A program made the position numbers and the translations under genes. Shown here one piece after another: positions 22,238 to 34,325 of a stretch of DNA of 64,000 nucleotides. Source of the DNA: Undaria pinnatifida (taxonomy: Eukaryota; Sar; Phaeophyceae; Laminariales; Alariaceae). Position 1 is the stretch's first letter, and each line of letters opens with the position of its first letter. The notes beneath the pieces were generated by a model that did no database searches, had not been told where the DNA came from, and saw only the letters and a list, made by a program, of their open reading frames with translations. Where the stretch lies: positions 2,825,153 through 2,889,152 of the forward strand of contig JABAKD010000025.1 in the NCBI GenBank assembly GCA_012845835.1, read 5' to 3'.

Positions 22238-22480
22238 AGCACGGCACGGTTACGGTGGATTGCGATTTGCTTGGCAATAATTGTTCGCGAGGTCACGGTC
22301 AACATACATTTGCTTGGTAACTATTTGCACAGGTACGGTTAACTATTTGCACAGCAGTTACGGGAACTCGGCATTAGCTTGGTAACTGCGTTTGCGGTAA
22401 ACAAAAATCACGATAATCGGTATTTTATCACGAACCGTGGTTTTACCGTGGTAATTTCACCGCGGTAAACTTACCGAGGA
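22238..22480. repeat. CACGGT-rich degenerate repeat, block 2
   Basis: It begins AGCACGGCACGGTTACGG and continues with GCTTGGTAACTATTTGCAC units and CGCGGTAA words. It is in direct orientation to block 1, with the 21.2-22.0 kb segment between them. Confidence 0.7.
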
Positions 22481-23837
22481 CAGCCTTGAAAAAAGCACTT
22501 CGTACTGTTGTGACATCATGACATCACACAAAGCATTTCACCCTTCTCAGTCTATTAATAGCTGATACGTCTTGTGTACAACGTAACAGGTGCACCGAGA
22601 CAGCACGCAACAAAAAAACACACAGACCAAAGACAACCGATACTGGAGCACACAGCGCCTGCAGTACGAGTACTACTGATAGCGTCTTCGTCCTTCGGGT
22701 CATGTCCCTACGTGCCATCAATCGCGCCGGGCACGGCAGTCCAGGGATAACGACCGATCAAATCGACAGCGCCGTGGCGTCAAATAAGGCCGAAGGTGCA
22801 CGTTTGGCCGATCTTGCCACGACAGCGCTCTCGAGTCAGGTGGTCGTCATCGCTGAACTGCAATTGCCGGCGCCGTCCAATTAACCAGGAGAACGAACCC
22901 GATGGCCAAACGTTGCTAGTGGTATTGTTATTGGCTGCTGTTGTTTGCTATGGCTCAAGAATTCTGGATTGATCTTTCATGTGTGGACCTCTTCCATGTT
23001 GTGCAAAATCATAATAAAGTACGAGCATGTCACGAACGGCCGCGTCCGCTTGATGGGGTCATCTCAACCTCCCCACCTTTACGTCTACGAAACCACTCCA
23101 ACGTTTTACAAATCAGGCGAACCCGAATTTTGATAGCCCGGGTCCATTTTCTGCGGGGCCGTCTACCTCTCACAGTTCCCAACAATTACACCGACTTGTT
23201 GCAACCTGATTCCCGCCCTCTCTTGAGTGACAAGGCGGGCGGGCGAGAAAGTCGATCAAGTCTAATGGGCACACTACTGAATCCTTTCAACCCTGCGATG
23301 CTACGCGCTGTCTCTCCCCGATGCCGCAGATGACCGTCTCTGGCAAGCGCGGCAGCTCTTGTGTCTTTACTCTCTGGTCATCGTATTTTTCTTCTCTCGT
23401 AATTCGAGCGAATTCGTCGTCTGTCGGAGTCTCACCTATCCCCTACACATACCACTTTCCTACGATAATGAGGTGAGCGAGCGCGAAGCGCGAGTATATG
23501 CGTATGTTAAATATGCACCTTTGGGAGAGGGGCATGCTCTCTCCGGCGACCGACGACTTTTTCTCGCGCTTTCGGCTGCGGCGCAAGCAAGCAGGCGACG
23601 GGTACATTACAACGCATGCCCGATCCCGGCCGAGCTCCGTGGCGCGTGTTCTGAGTATCCAAAGTCTCTGCGCTGACTCTTTTGCAAGGGGTTGTGTTCC
23701 GTCTCACTGAGGCGAGCACGTGCATGCAAAACCTAACAATTAAACAATTTAAATATATGTACTTGTACGATCACTCTTTTTTTCGGGGATTCGGTCAGGA
23801 GTTTTTTTTCGTCTCGGCCTCAGTATGCGATTCTCGG
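22481..23837. other. No supported gene
   Basis: Short protein-like frames at 22702-22884 (plus) and 22945-23133 (plus, VRLMGSSQPPHLYVYE) are unrecognised and lack matching splice sites. They may be decayed coding sequence. Confidence 0.4.
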
Positions 23838-24312
23838 AACTGGAATTCTCAGTCAAATAGCTTCGTGCGAGCGCCGTCTTCAGGGGGCGGCTCCAACGCC
23901 CCTCGCCCTGCCGTATCCGTTCCGCACCTCGACGTGAACGCGGACGGATGCTGAGCGAGACAAGCGAGAAGTTGCAAAAATATTGTATTTGGAGGAGGTA
24001 ATCTTGGTACTTCCTTGTATCTTTGACGTCTGCAGTGCCTGGATGATTTCCAAAATTGGCATCATTTCCAAACGGTAGTTACTAATGTTTTGAATTTTGC
24101 GGCGGCATACTCTCGAGCGTGTGTTTTGCTTGACGTCTGCAGGGCTTCAACGAAAACTGGAATTTCTCGGTCAAATCGCTTCGTTCGAGCGCCGTCTTCG
24201 GGGGGCGGCTCCAACGCCTCTCGCCCTGCCTTATCCGTTCGGCACCTCGACATGAACGCGGATGGATGCTGTGCGAGACAAGCGAGAAGCGCGCAAAACA
24301 ATGTATTTTGAA
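23838..24312. repeat. Direct repeat of ~155 bp (23838-23990 and 24154-24312)
   Basis: Both copies run from AACTGGAAT through GAGCGCCGTCTTC, GGCGGCTCCAACGCC and ACGCGGAYGGATGCTG to a TTGTATTT/ATGTATTTT end, about 90% alike by eye. The word TTGACGTCTGCAG also occurs in the spacer and just before copy 2. Origin unknown. Confidence 0.85.
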
Positions 24313-25869
24313 CGGTACTCTCCAGATATTCTTCGGATCTTGATGTACATGTGTATGGAGAGGTTGATAACATGAAACTTGGCAAGAAATTATTTCCAAA
24401 TTGGCGTTATGTTGTCCCAAAACAAATAATATTTACTGTAAAAAAATTCCCATGGTACCGCGGTAGGTATGATATCATCGTAGTATTAATAGTGCATTTC
24501 ATTATTGAATTTCGTTGGGTACGTACGTACATGGATAGACATTGCAAGCGCACGCATGCTGACTAACACGAGGAGGTAGTGATTACGATTACTGCGCCAG
24601 AAAACGCCACACAGTAGCATTACGAGTGGCTGCGTCCCCGGCCTCGAGGGTGTCGTAGTTCGGGCACATCGACATAGTTTGTACTCGTGCAAGTAATGTA
24701 GATACGAGTAAGAGCGCATACACTGATGCGCTCTATGACACACAGGCTTTTGTCTGACTCATAGCAAGGAGGAGGGTGTACCAAAAAACAGGGAATAACT
24801 TTTCGACATTGAGAACAAAGGGGAAAATCGTTTCTGCTGTTAAGCTGCGCCACGCGAAGGTCGAATAATAAGCAGTAAAGGCGGTATCCACGGAAGAAAC
24901 TAGTGGCATTCATTCGTCCCGGTATCGCATCGTTTGGTGGTTCTTTCCCCCAAGAATACTCTACGGAGAAGTGTCGACAATGTGGGAGGGGTGCTTTGCT
25001 GTTGCTGTGGTGCCTCTGCTTCCGTTGCTGTTTTGGTCGTTTGCCGAGGTCAACTGGAAAAAGAGCGGTCGTGTTGGTACGTAACTGACAAATAGTTTTC
25101 TGCTGCCTCCTACTTGACGTGCTCCTTGCTGCTGATTGCTGATTAATCATCTCTTATCTAGTGAGTTATATAGAGCCGGTCGCCCCGGCGGTCTACCTAG
25201 CAGTCTACCTAGTGGTTACCTTCAAATCCTACTACTAGCGTTGGTCCTTGAGTTTGATTCCCATTGTTGGTAGAAACCCTGGTATGATTTTACGTGCAGA
25301 AATGCAAAAAAATGGGATCGACTAACTGCTGAGAACGCCTAGCAGCGTCGATAGGTGCATTTCGGTGTCGCATAAGCGACAAAGAGGTGATTATAGTATT
25401 CCATGACTATTCGACCATTACTACGCGGGTCAAATACGCACTCACTGTTGTTTTGGCCTCATTTCAGGCTTTTTTCCACGGTTATTATGCTCGTGTTGTG
25501 CCAGTGTTAGTTCTATTTATTATGTCGTTTTGATTTGAACACCCCATTTTTTTGTGTTTGGAATTGTGATTATAACCAGGGGGGGCTAAATCCTGGATAA
25601 AAATCGCTCTAATTCGTTCATCTATATATTGCGTTTGGTGCTGTTGTTGCTGTTGAAGTGTTTCTCACCCTCATTTTGAGCGTGCTTGCTCGGCACACGC
25701 CAACCTGATATGGGCTTCAAATCGATTTTTTGTGCAACCTATGATGCAAATGAGTGATCGAATTGCGCTCGCATTGCAAATGTTTGCCGTATACGGAAGT
25801 ATGCGAGAAAACCCAGGTCGGTCGAAATAATAGTGAGCTTATTGGGTCAAAGCCTATCAGAAATCACGA
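24313..25869. other. No supported gene
   Basis: AT-rich intergenic DNA. A 176-codon minus frame at 24620-25150 has no recognised motif and no codon or splice support. Confidence 0.45.
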
Positions 25870-26500
25870 ATAAGCCAATGGGGTCGGGGTTACCACACGC
25901 CGTGCGGAGAGGTATCGACCCGAGAGATCATCGCTATAGTTCCCGGGTTGTTGGAGCTGTAGATATTCGGAGGATTTCTGAGGCGGGGATGGGGCCCTAT
26001 CTCCCCCGTGTGCGACGGAACTGCCCCCCATTGGTTGCTGAGCCTCTATCATCCTGTTAGGGTGGGGCGGCGGTGTGGAGCTCGAACCAATCAGCGATTA
26101 TGGCCAACGCAGTCGGGGCTTCCACACCGTTAGGGGCGGTGACGACCGGAGAGAAATCGGTTTTATTCCCCGGTTTGTCTAACTGTTAGATATATAGAAT
26201 GACCTCTGGACCGGGGATGGGATCCTATCATTCCCGGGTGGAGCTGGCTCTATAATATACGACCCCCAGCCAACCAGAGATCGGCCGGTCGGTGAGGTTG
26301 GGGATTTCCACACTGCTGTGCGGGGAGATATCAATCCTGGTGATATCCATCCGTGTTTGTTCCCGGGTTGACGGAGATGTATATGCATGTGTGGATTAGG
26401 TATGATCCTGGGATGGGACCCTATTGTCTCCAGATGACGGTTACTTTACGTACGATCCCCGGCCAATGAGCGACCAGCGATCATATAAAAGGCCATACCA
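25870..26500. repeat. About three ~200-230-bp promoter-like tandem repeats
   Basis: The word GGGGATGGGxxCCTAT recurs near 25985, 26213 and 26409, with shared CACACxGxxGTGCGG(A/G)GA, TTCCCGGGTTG and CAGCCAA/GGCCAATGA words. The last unit ends in a CCAAT box (26463-26467) and a TATA-like ATATAAAA (26483-26490). It could be a repeated promoter, an LTR-like piece or an old insertion. Confidence 0.6.
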
Positions 26501-27497
26501 GGAAGTATATGTTTTGTTTTGTTTTTCGTCTATAACTCGAGACTGAAATTCTTAACTGCCAAATTCTTAATTCAGTGCTATCGCGTACGACTAATAATAC
26601 TCTATTTACCTGGTAGCAACACGTAGCAACATGAGTATTAAAATAGCATTCGAGGAATTGAATGACGAAGGCAGCGACACCGTGTTTTACGCCTAGAATA
26701 CCGTGAGCAAGTCTCTCCACGATCACACTATACACAGACAGTCGGTCTGCGAGCCTCGGATCTAGATACTATATCATGCATGGTGTAGCAAAAGCTGGCT
26801 CAGTGCGCGCCTCTCAGTGGCTACGAAGAGAACATGCAGCATACATGGCCACCCCCTTGCAGGCTCTGGATGCTTGGTTGTGTCAAAACATCAAGAAGAA
26901 ACGCACTCGAAACGTCTCTTCGTGGCCAGACTTGAGGGACAGTCTGCGTCGGCTCGGATTAATCCTATAGAAACATTATGATGAAGTTCGGAATCAGATT
27001 CACGCAAGGAACGGCAGAAGTAAGTAGTCCACCGTTAGACTATATCGATCTCTTGGCATTAGTTTACCTTCTACACTCGTACACTATGTGTTGCGTAGTA
27101 ACGGTTTTTACTCTATCGGATATTGAATCGAACAAGTCGAAGTGCTGCCCTGCCCTACCAAGAGCATGGGTGCGGGCGATGGAACCCATGCGCAGCCCTT
27201 GTATTCTTCTATAAATAGCCCACTCCTCTCACATGTTCTTTTACGCCGCTATATAACATGTTTTATTAGCCCGCTAAAATAACATTATCTGTGCAATATT
27301 TTGACCCTCTCTGCTCTGCTACGACGCAGTAGCAACAACAGCAGCAACAATAGCACTCCTTTATGACAGCGACGGATGGTGTGTCTGTATGTATCTATGC
27401 GTGTGCGCATCTGCACTGCATGTGTCGCAAAGTGTGTGTACTGCTGTGGTACTGTCATAAGTCATAGCCACACAAAAATATCAAGAAGAGCTGTTAA
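26501..27497. other. No supported gene downstream of the TATA-like element
   Basis: Two short plus frames (26776-26970 and 26978-27214) follow the CCAAT/TATA pair but show no known motif. They are too short to call. Confidence 0.35.
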
Positions 27498-28200
27498 GAC
27501 CTACTATTATGGCGAATATTTTTATCGATTATTTCTCTCTTTAACCGGGATCTCCGACGCCAAAAATAAAAACCTTCCACTATGGGACCAGAAATCATCG
27601 TTATTTCTGGGTTCAGAAATAATCGAGGCCAGAAATCAGCGGATCTGGTGATTTCTGAGCCCAGAAATAACAGCTCTTCCAACCTCTCAAAACTGGGATT
27701 ATTTGACTTTTGGATACTATTATACCTCGTACCAAGTATCACATGTCACCACTGCCGATACTGTACCTGGTATGATACTTGTCTGCTGTACACGTCACGC
27801 ATCACCCATAACAAAGAATCACAAACACACCTACGACAGCATACTGCGCTTGTTGTGTGCGAGACAGAGCTTCATCCTCACACAAACGCGACAGCAGCAG
27901 CACCACCACCATCGAAACCACCACAGGCACACCACACCAGCACCACAGCAGCAGCGCAGCAGAAGAGACCGCAGCAGAGGCGGTAATGACCTAACGTCGC
28001 CGGCGACAGTGTACGTGCCAGATTTCAAAAATAAAGGCAAACGGCAAAACAAGACCTACCAATTCAAAATAAAACCACTTTCCAAAAATCAGAAGCCATA
28101 ATGGACGCCGCTTATTTCTGATGCAGTTATTTCTGGAGCCTCAAAACTACAAAAATAATCGCCAGAAATAATCGCTAAAATTTTTCCATAATAGTAGGTC
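27498..28200. mobile_element. PIF/Harbinger-like non-autonomous DNA transposon with TAA target duplication
   Basis: The terminal inverted repeats are about 38 bp: left GACCTACTATTATGG, then ATATTTTTATCGATTATTTC; right end the inverse, ending CCATAATAGTAGGTC. TAA lies directly outside both ends (27495-27497 and 28201-28203). TWA duplications are typical of PIF/Harbinger. The subterminal regions repeat CAGAAATAA-type words. The interior has CAG/CAC-rich low-complexity DNA and no transposase. Confidence 0.82.
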
Positions 28201-29353
28201 TAATGTTTGTTTTTCACACGCAGCCGCTGAGCCTTGCAGTCAATAAACCAGTTGCAGTATGTAGATGGCAGTACAGCAGCAGTACGGCTGCAGTGGTCCA
28301 ACGGCAACCGTGCTCCGAGCTCTCGCCGTTGTGCCAGTCACGGTGTATGTGTGTGTGGTTGGTGAACAACGGCAGGAGGAGATCGAACCACGACAACATT
28401 TTCACGTCCTATGCAACAATGAAGCACACATCGTCGGGCCTCATACCAGGTGTACGAAGTATACAGCAGCAGCAACAAAAGCAGTAGCCCATGCATACCA
28501 TTGGAACGCCTGTGTTTCCTCCTTTCGACTTGCGACACCCCCGGGATATCAAGGCAACCCATCCCGAAGGGGAACCTTGTAGAACGTACGTGAAGTCATA
28601 TTTCACATTTGTTGTCGTCCTTGTTCTTGCTCTTGTCTGTTGTTGATGTTGCCTACCAGGTGCTACAGAACAGAGTACGTACATACGTAGCAGGCAGATA
28701 CGAGTACCGAGCCGTAAGAGACAAACCTTCACTAAGTGTACTGCTATACCACCGCCGGTACCATAGCCTACAGCACTATTGAATAGTGGTAAAAGTGACC
28801 ACCGGTATCATACTGCTGATCAGCGCATCAAGAACGTGTACTGTTGTGCACCATCAGGTGCGTGCGGACGAAGGTAAGCCGCAGTTGTAATGAGACAACG
28901 GCAGCTCGCGTAATTCGCAGCGTTCACAGACAGCTATTAATACACGCATCTACGCTGTACCTGGTACTTTCCCCAGGTACAACGGACTGATACCGCAGTA
29001 CCGCAGCCATCTCGTGTTTGCGGGCAGTACTGTGCGAGAAGCGAGAAGAGAGAAAGGCTTCCTGCTTGGAACATACTGCTGAGCATTCGTTTCATACCGG
29101 TTATGATACAGGTACAGCAGAACTGTATCCCAGGGTACAGCGGTACCTTGTACAGACTCCAGCAGTGCGTCGTGCTGGTAGAGCAGCAGCAGAGGAGAGA
29201 AAACGCGTCGGGCCAGCAACACCAACGCAGTACAACTGCAAACTGCCAAACACAAAACACCGCAACACGTCCTCAGGAATGTAGCAAAGCAGTGCCACAG
29301 GTTCCCGAGCCTAACACCTACCACTCACACCTAACACACGCTCCCAAACTCAC
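28201..29353. other. No supported gene; many TACCAGGTACCTGGTA-type palindromes
   Basis: The stretch holds CAGCAG runs and short palindromes at about 28436, 28645, 28955-28985 and 29090-29150. At 28500-28590 lies a partial copy of the dispersed repeat described at 32430. Confidence 0.5.
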
Positions 29354-29413
29354 CGCCGATCCGCCAACCGGGGGCGCCCCTGGCATTGACTCGAACTGAG
29401 GGAACATGGCCAT
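29354..29413 (-). CDS. RPN13: Candidate first coding exon of RPN13
   Basis: Twenty codons starting MAMFPQFESMPGAPP and ending at GCG before a consensus GTGAGT donor, in phase 0 as the Pru exon at 15082 requires. The family N-terminus (LFPSLVPG in human ADRM1) is similar in length and wording. The implied intron is about 14.3 kb and would enclose the exons at 18.2-20.0 kb, so this could instead be an exon of another minus-strand gene. The frame is open further upstream (to about 29480), so an internal exon is also possible. Confidence 0.4.
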
Positions 29414-29779
29414 ATTCTTGAGAAATCCTTGCCGGTTGATCTGCCAAAGGTCGCTTGATCCTAGACGAACCTTCGCCAGCGGCTACGCGATATGGGTGCA
29501 CAAGACACGCCGTTACGTTGGGGTATCTCCTTCCTCCAGCCTCTCTCTCTTCCCTTCGGTAGGCCTGAAACTCTGAACTGCTTTGTAGAAAGGTGATCCG
29601 GCATCGAAGGCCTCGGGTTGATATCCCGTTCCCTCAAAAACCATGCTACCACACATTCATGGAAACCCCCGTATACCGTTGCGGGCTGCGGGCCGCAGCA
29701 ATGGCAACCCTCAGCGAAGAGCCAAGAAAGCATGATGAGGGCACGCACAACCCCAACAACGGCAAGTGCCGTTCGATCA

Positions 29780-30169
29780 ATGGTAAGGCCCCCACGAGGT
29801 AGACATCATGAGTTTGCCGGAGGTCCCTGGAATTCCGTGGTACTGGCGCTGCTGCTGGTGCTGCCTCAAGCGCAAGCTTTCGTCTCGTCCCCAGCTTCCG
29901 TCGGATACCATTGTGCCGTCATTCGACGGCACGCAGCAGCTCCTCTCGCCAGTTGCTGCTTCTCATATCCCGCTACCGACGGGCACGGTATTCCCGGACG
30001 ATGTGGCCAATTCAGAGGAGTGGGTGAAGGGTGGCCAAGAGCTTTGTTCGGATGCGGTGGACGTGATATGAGATCCTCCTCGATATCCAAGCTACGGATG
30101 GCGAATCCCGAGGGCACTCAGCAGCTTCGAGACAGAGATTTAGAGTTAATGTTTTACGACGAAGCTCAG
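29780..30169 (+). CDS. First exon of an unrecognised plastid-targeted protein (copy B)
   Basis: One hundred and thirty codons from ATG to CAG before a GTATGT donor, phase 0. A basic start (MVRPPRGRHH) is followed by a hydrophobic core VVLALLLVLPQAQAF with an Ala-Phe site, the pattern of a stramenopile bipartite plastid presequence. Later it reads GEGWPRALFGCGGRD and a QQLRDRDLELMFYDEAQ helix. It is homologous to 19587-19982 in opposite orientation. Later exons were not identified. It is divergent to the candidate RPN13 exon 367 bp away. Confidence 0.55.
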
Positions 30170-30432
30170 GTATGTTTCGTAACTGAGTAGCAGAGTGCAT
30201 GATGCAATCCCGTACTCCTGTGTCATACCAGGTACCTGGTACTACTGCTGTACCTTGCACGTGATGCCCAACCCAAGGAACAATGGCACAGCCAGTGAGC
30301 GGCAGCCGTAGTATTTACGCATATGGGAGTGTGGTGTTGACGTCTCTGTGTGTAGCGGTTGTGCGTGGTTGAACTGCTGACTGGATAATGCTTTAAGTGC
30401 TGCGCGTTGTGCCTGGTTGTGCCCTACTGGAC

Positions 30433-30433
<1 letters not shown>

Positions 30434-30479
<46 letters not shown>
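30434..30479. repeat. (CTG)n microsatellite, about 15 units
   Basis: Perfect CTG run. Shorter CTG runs occur at 32259-32288 and 32322-32341. Confidence 0.95.
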
Positions 30480-30481
<2 letters not shown>

Positions 30482-31142
30482 GATCTAGCCCACAGAGTAT
30501 TATTTGTTGCTTTTCTCACAATGATTGGGACGCATTGATGCACACAAAAAAAACAGCGAGCGCGGTCTAACCAAGCGTCTGGGAGAAGCTTGAGGCAATC
30601 CGAGTATCGTCATGCCTCACGCCTCACCCTTGCCTCACAGCTTCTTCCTGCGGTGCAGTTGGCACACAAGTGCTACACCAGCAGATCGGTTTGCTTCATG
30701 TGGCCGATGCCGTCATCGTCAGTTTCTTTGTCCAGTTTTTGCGTCTGAAGTCCCAAAAAGGTTACGTATATATTTTGTCTTGTCAATAATGTAGCGTCGG
30801 TGGTCACACAGAGGTGCTGGAGCCCTACGGTAGAAGATCCGAAAACCCATAATGATATCTGGCGTGCGTACAGCAGTAGCAAAATGCGGCCTAGAGGCAC
30901 TACGCTTTCCACCCAAAAACACACGAGAAGCCGCATAAGTGAAATGAAAACAGTGTGTGCAAACTAAACTAGCAATGACTTCGCTGCGGGTATCTACTCA
31001 ACTACGACAGCATGGAGTCCCCCTGTTGCCACGACTATCCAAGTCGTTCCTACTGACTACCTGGTACAACGGTTTAGTTTTTTTTGTGTTTTTCCCCTGG
31101 GGTATTCATTTTATAACTAATTTTCAAGGACGTCAGCATTTA

Positions 31143-31235
31143 TTCCTCAGCTCCAGAGTGATTGGAGCGTGTCCTGTGTCCACGGACTTGGTTATGCGAG
31201 TTCATGTGAAAACAATACATAACAAAAACAACAAC
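31143..31235 (+). repeat. SINE-like dispersed repeat with AAC-rich tail, copy 1
   Basis: Starts TTCCTCAGCTCCAGAGTGA and includes GGAGCGTGTCCTGTG and TTGGTTATGCGAGTT, ending in ACAAAAACAACAAC. The second copy is at 54257-54352 on the minus strand. Confidence 0.6.
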
Positions 31236-32255
31236 GGCGGTTGCTGTCCGGATTGCTGCCTGCACCATACGAAGCGCACGGTAGTCGTGAACACAGAGAA
31301 GAACACGCTTGCTGTCTGGAGTGCTGTCAGAATGACGACCCGCGGGCATGCAGTGAAAAAGAGCAATCGAACCAAAAACCACCACACAAATAACAACGAT
31401 CGCCACGTCTCCGGCCCGGACTATCTGACAAAAAGCACAATCACGTCCCTGAAAATTGCGGGGAGTCGTTTCCCATGAAGGGTAAACAACTCTACCATCC
31501 CTAAAAAAGCAATGCGCAAGTAACATGTACTACTCGTAAAAAATCCAAAAAAACGGAACAATGATTGCTGATCTCGTGATGGTATGTGTGGTGGTCGTTG
31601 GTCTCCGTGTGCCGTCCTGCTGCCGTCTTCCATTGCCGCCTCGTCGCCTTAGCCCACTCGGCCCGCTCCTTATCACGTGCCCTCGTTGCCACTCAATTCC
31701 GGTCGGCTACCGTTGTCCCCCGTCCCAAAACCAAAATACTCCTCGCAGCTTGCGGTACTGACCTGAAGAACGAAAACTCTTGTTTAAGGAGAGTTCAAGC
31801 CGTATCTTCCCCGCCCGTCGACGCTCAGCCTCTCTCCTCCTTCGTCGTCGAATCTAGCCTCCTGACGGCGCAGTTCCCTCTATGCACGCCTAGACCGTGC
31901 AGTAGTTTAGCTCGTGGTAGCGCCTGCCTCCGCGCGCCGGCATCCCGATTGTACATTGCTCCTTGGCCGCTGCACCCTAAAAAGACGCGCAAATCGTAGG
32001 TGTTGATACCTGACGCACCACGTACGACCCAAATCTAGCGCCACGCCTAAGCCTCGCGGCCAGACGCAGCAGCAAGAAAGTATCACTCCTTGAGGGTGAG
32101 TCCCACCTTGAGGGTGAGTCTCACCTTGAGGGTGAGTCCGGCCTTACACGCGCCAGAAAGACCTTCCCCACCCGCTACAAGCCTGGTAGGGCATGCCTCG
32201 CAGCATGCCTTGCCGAGGCGGCGAAGGGAACGGAGAATTGGATGTGCCCTACGTG

Positions 32256-32258
<3 letters not shown>

Positions 32259-32290
<32 letters not shown>

Positions 32291-32341
32291 TGGAGATCAG
32301 GCCTGGTTATGCCGTACTGATCCGCTGCTGCTGCTGCTGCC
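32259..32341. repeat. Interrupted CTG microsatellites
   Basis: Two CTG runs (32259-32288 and 32322-32341) separated by a CTCCTGGAGATCAGG word. They read as poly-Ala or poly-Leu in an otherwise unsupported frame. Confidence 0.9.
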
Positions 32342-32429
32342 GCTGAAGATCGGTGTGGCTTGTGGCACCTCCATCGTTGCTGTCTGCTGCTGCTTGCTGC
32401 TGCTTATGCTGCTGACAGGGAGGGGGGAT

Positions 32430-32580
32430 CTTGCCGGGTTACTTGCGCGGTGGCTAATTTTTTTTTCTTTGAACGTAGTTTCAAAACGAACATTCCTCGT
32501 TTTGAACTTGCGACACCCCGGGGATTTGAAGCCAACCGCACCCCGAAGGACAACCTTGTTTACGCTAAATATCTGGGGCC
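32430..32580. repeat. Dispersed ~150-bp repeat, plus-oriented copy
   Basis: Contains CTTGCCGGGTTACTTG, then TTGCGACACCCCGGGG and GAAGCCAACCGCACCCC. The inverse lies at 37890-38035 in an Obg intron and a partial plus copy at 28500-28590. Confidence 0.65.
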
Positions 32581-33851
32581 AGCAGCCCTCCGTGTGTACC
32601 AACTCCTCGGCCCACCCAAGCCCAGCTCGTAGCTGCAGCGTTACGCTTGCGTAGTAACAAGGGCAACAGCGTATGCTGGACCCCACGGCGTGCACAACTG
32701 GTGCCCTCGTATGTAGCATCATGGCACCTGTTTTTATGTTACTTCGAAACATACTTATTCGTGTATTGAGATATTAGTCTAGGATAGAGGCAACGACACC
32801 GATGGTGATACCTGGTGTACACTTAACAGGGCAAGCGCTGCTTTGGAAGCAAAGATCCTCCAAGCTATTATGTTTATCTTGACGTGTGCATTGTCCCCGT
32901 TGGTCGCCTTGTGTGCGTCTCAACGCGTCCGTTGTTCACCGTCCGTCGCCCCGTGTTCCTCATCACTTGACATGTGCGCGTCGTCACTTCCCCCTTTTGG
33001 GACCCATGTGTGACATTACACCTGGTACCTGGTAAGCGACAAAACAGATGAGAAGTGCGGTCTTAAGATAATGCGGCCGCGCAATATTACGAAAATTCAC
33101 GCTGCGCGCGTGTCGTGCAACTCTTTGTATTGAAGCCCGGTATTAAAAGCATCACCCCCTAGCCTAACCTACTGTGGCCGTGCGCGTCGCTTCGTGTGGT
33201 TGATCCTCGCGCACACTCGGCATACCTGGTATGTTGTAGTAATTTTTTTCCCCCTATGAATTCCCCGCGAAGGGTCGTATCCACCCCCCATCCCCGGGTT
33301 TCCGGTCCACTCTAATATCTAGATATTTTTGGTGGTGCAGTCAATTCGCCGCATTTTGCAACACACCCTGCATTTCGACCTTAAGCTGGCGCGTGCCAGC
33401 GAGAACGGGTGCGCATTGTGAGTGTTAAATCCACTGCAGCTCGTGATCCTGCTCAGTTTGGCCGTCCACACTTTCTCGACGGGGGTCTACACCTTAACTT
33501 TGGTATGCTGCAGTGGTCGATTTTGGTCGAAATTCGGAACATAATGAGATCAGAAGCAATTTGCAACTTCACTTGTGGATAGCTACAGCTGCTCACAAGC
33601 ACCAGCAGCCCGTGAAATTGAGGCACGCTCCTATTGGAGAGTGTGAGGGCGCGAGTGCACCGGAGAGCAGTCGTATGCAGCCACAAACGACTCACAATGT
33701 GACTTCGTGAATTTCAGAGTTGCCAGCAAGCATCACCAAAAAAGTCCAAAAGCGATATTTTGGTTCATTTTGCGGCCAGGCACTTTTGAGCATCAACCCA
33801 TATGAACAAACGGCGTTCGTCAAGAGTTAGCTGGGGGTTTTGCGGATCTAT
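32581..33851. other. No supported gene; region upstream of Obg
   Basis: The first coding exon or presequence of the Obg gene should lie here or somewhat further upstream, but no frame with the expected FxD-type start of Obg and a phase-0 donor was found. Confidence 0.4.
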
Positions 33852-33936
33852 TAACCCATTTCCAACTCCTGAAATTATCTTATTCTAATTCTAAGTGTTT
33901 GGCCCCATGTCGGGAGTGCGGTGCTAAAAGGGTTGA
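33852..33936 (+). repeat. 85-bp repeat, inverted partner at 36953-37038
   Basis: Runs from AACCCATTTCC through AAGTGTTT to CATGTCGGGAGTGCGGTGC and AAAAGGGTT. The partner is nearly identical over its last 30 bases in the opposite orientation. The pair brackets Obg exons 34326-36399. Confidence 0.8.
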
Positions 33937-34325
33937 AGCAGTAACAATTCGTACCCAAAAAAAAGCAATGACAGACAATGTACGTTGTTGCCATTTTGGA
34001 CAAGGAAGAACAAAAATGAGAAAAAAAATGTCGAACATGCTCTGAATCATTGTGTCTATATTTTGCACCAGCTTTTAGTTACCGAAAAATGTGGACCTTG
34101 CTTGTAAATTCTCCCAATTCTCTTTCCGAATCGTTTGCAGATTTTAGCGGGCGAAACGCCCACGCTGCAACTACTTGACAAAATATTCCTGAGGGAGCCA
34201 GCCCCCTGCGGCCTTATTTGACGTGTGAGTCACTTGATGAATCGCTTGACGTGCGCAGTGTCACTTGATGTACGCATGGGTAATTATGTGTGTGCAACGT
34301 TACGTGTCATGTGTCATCCCTGCAG

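Noticed and set aside
24620-25150. 176-codon minus frame
   Set aside because: No motif, no homologous copy, no supporting splice sites.
32193-32654. 153-codon frame with poly-Ala
   Set aside because: Built on CTG microsatellites and a dispersed repeat.
34134-34227. Upstream Obg exon between a TTTGCAG acceptor and a GTGAGT donor
   Set aside because: The frame that would join exon 34326 contains a stop, and the sequence does not resemble the Obg N-terminus.
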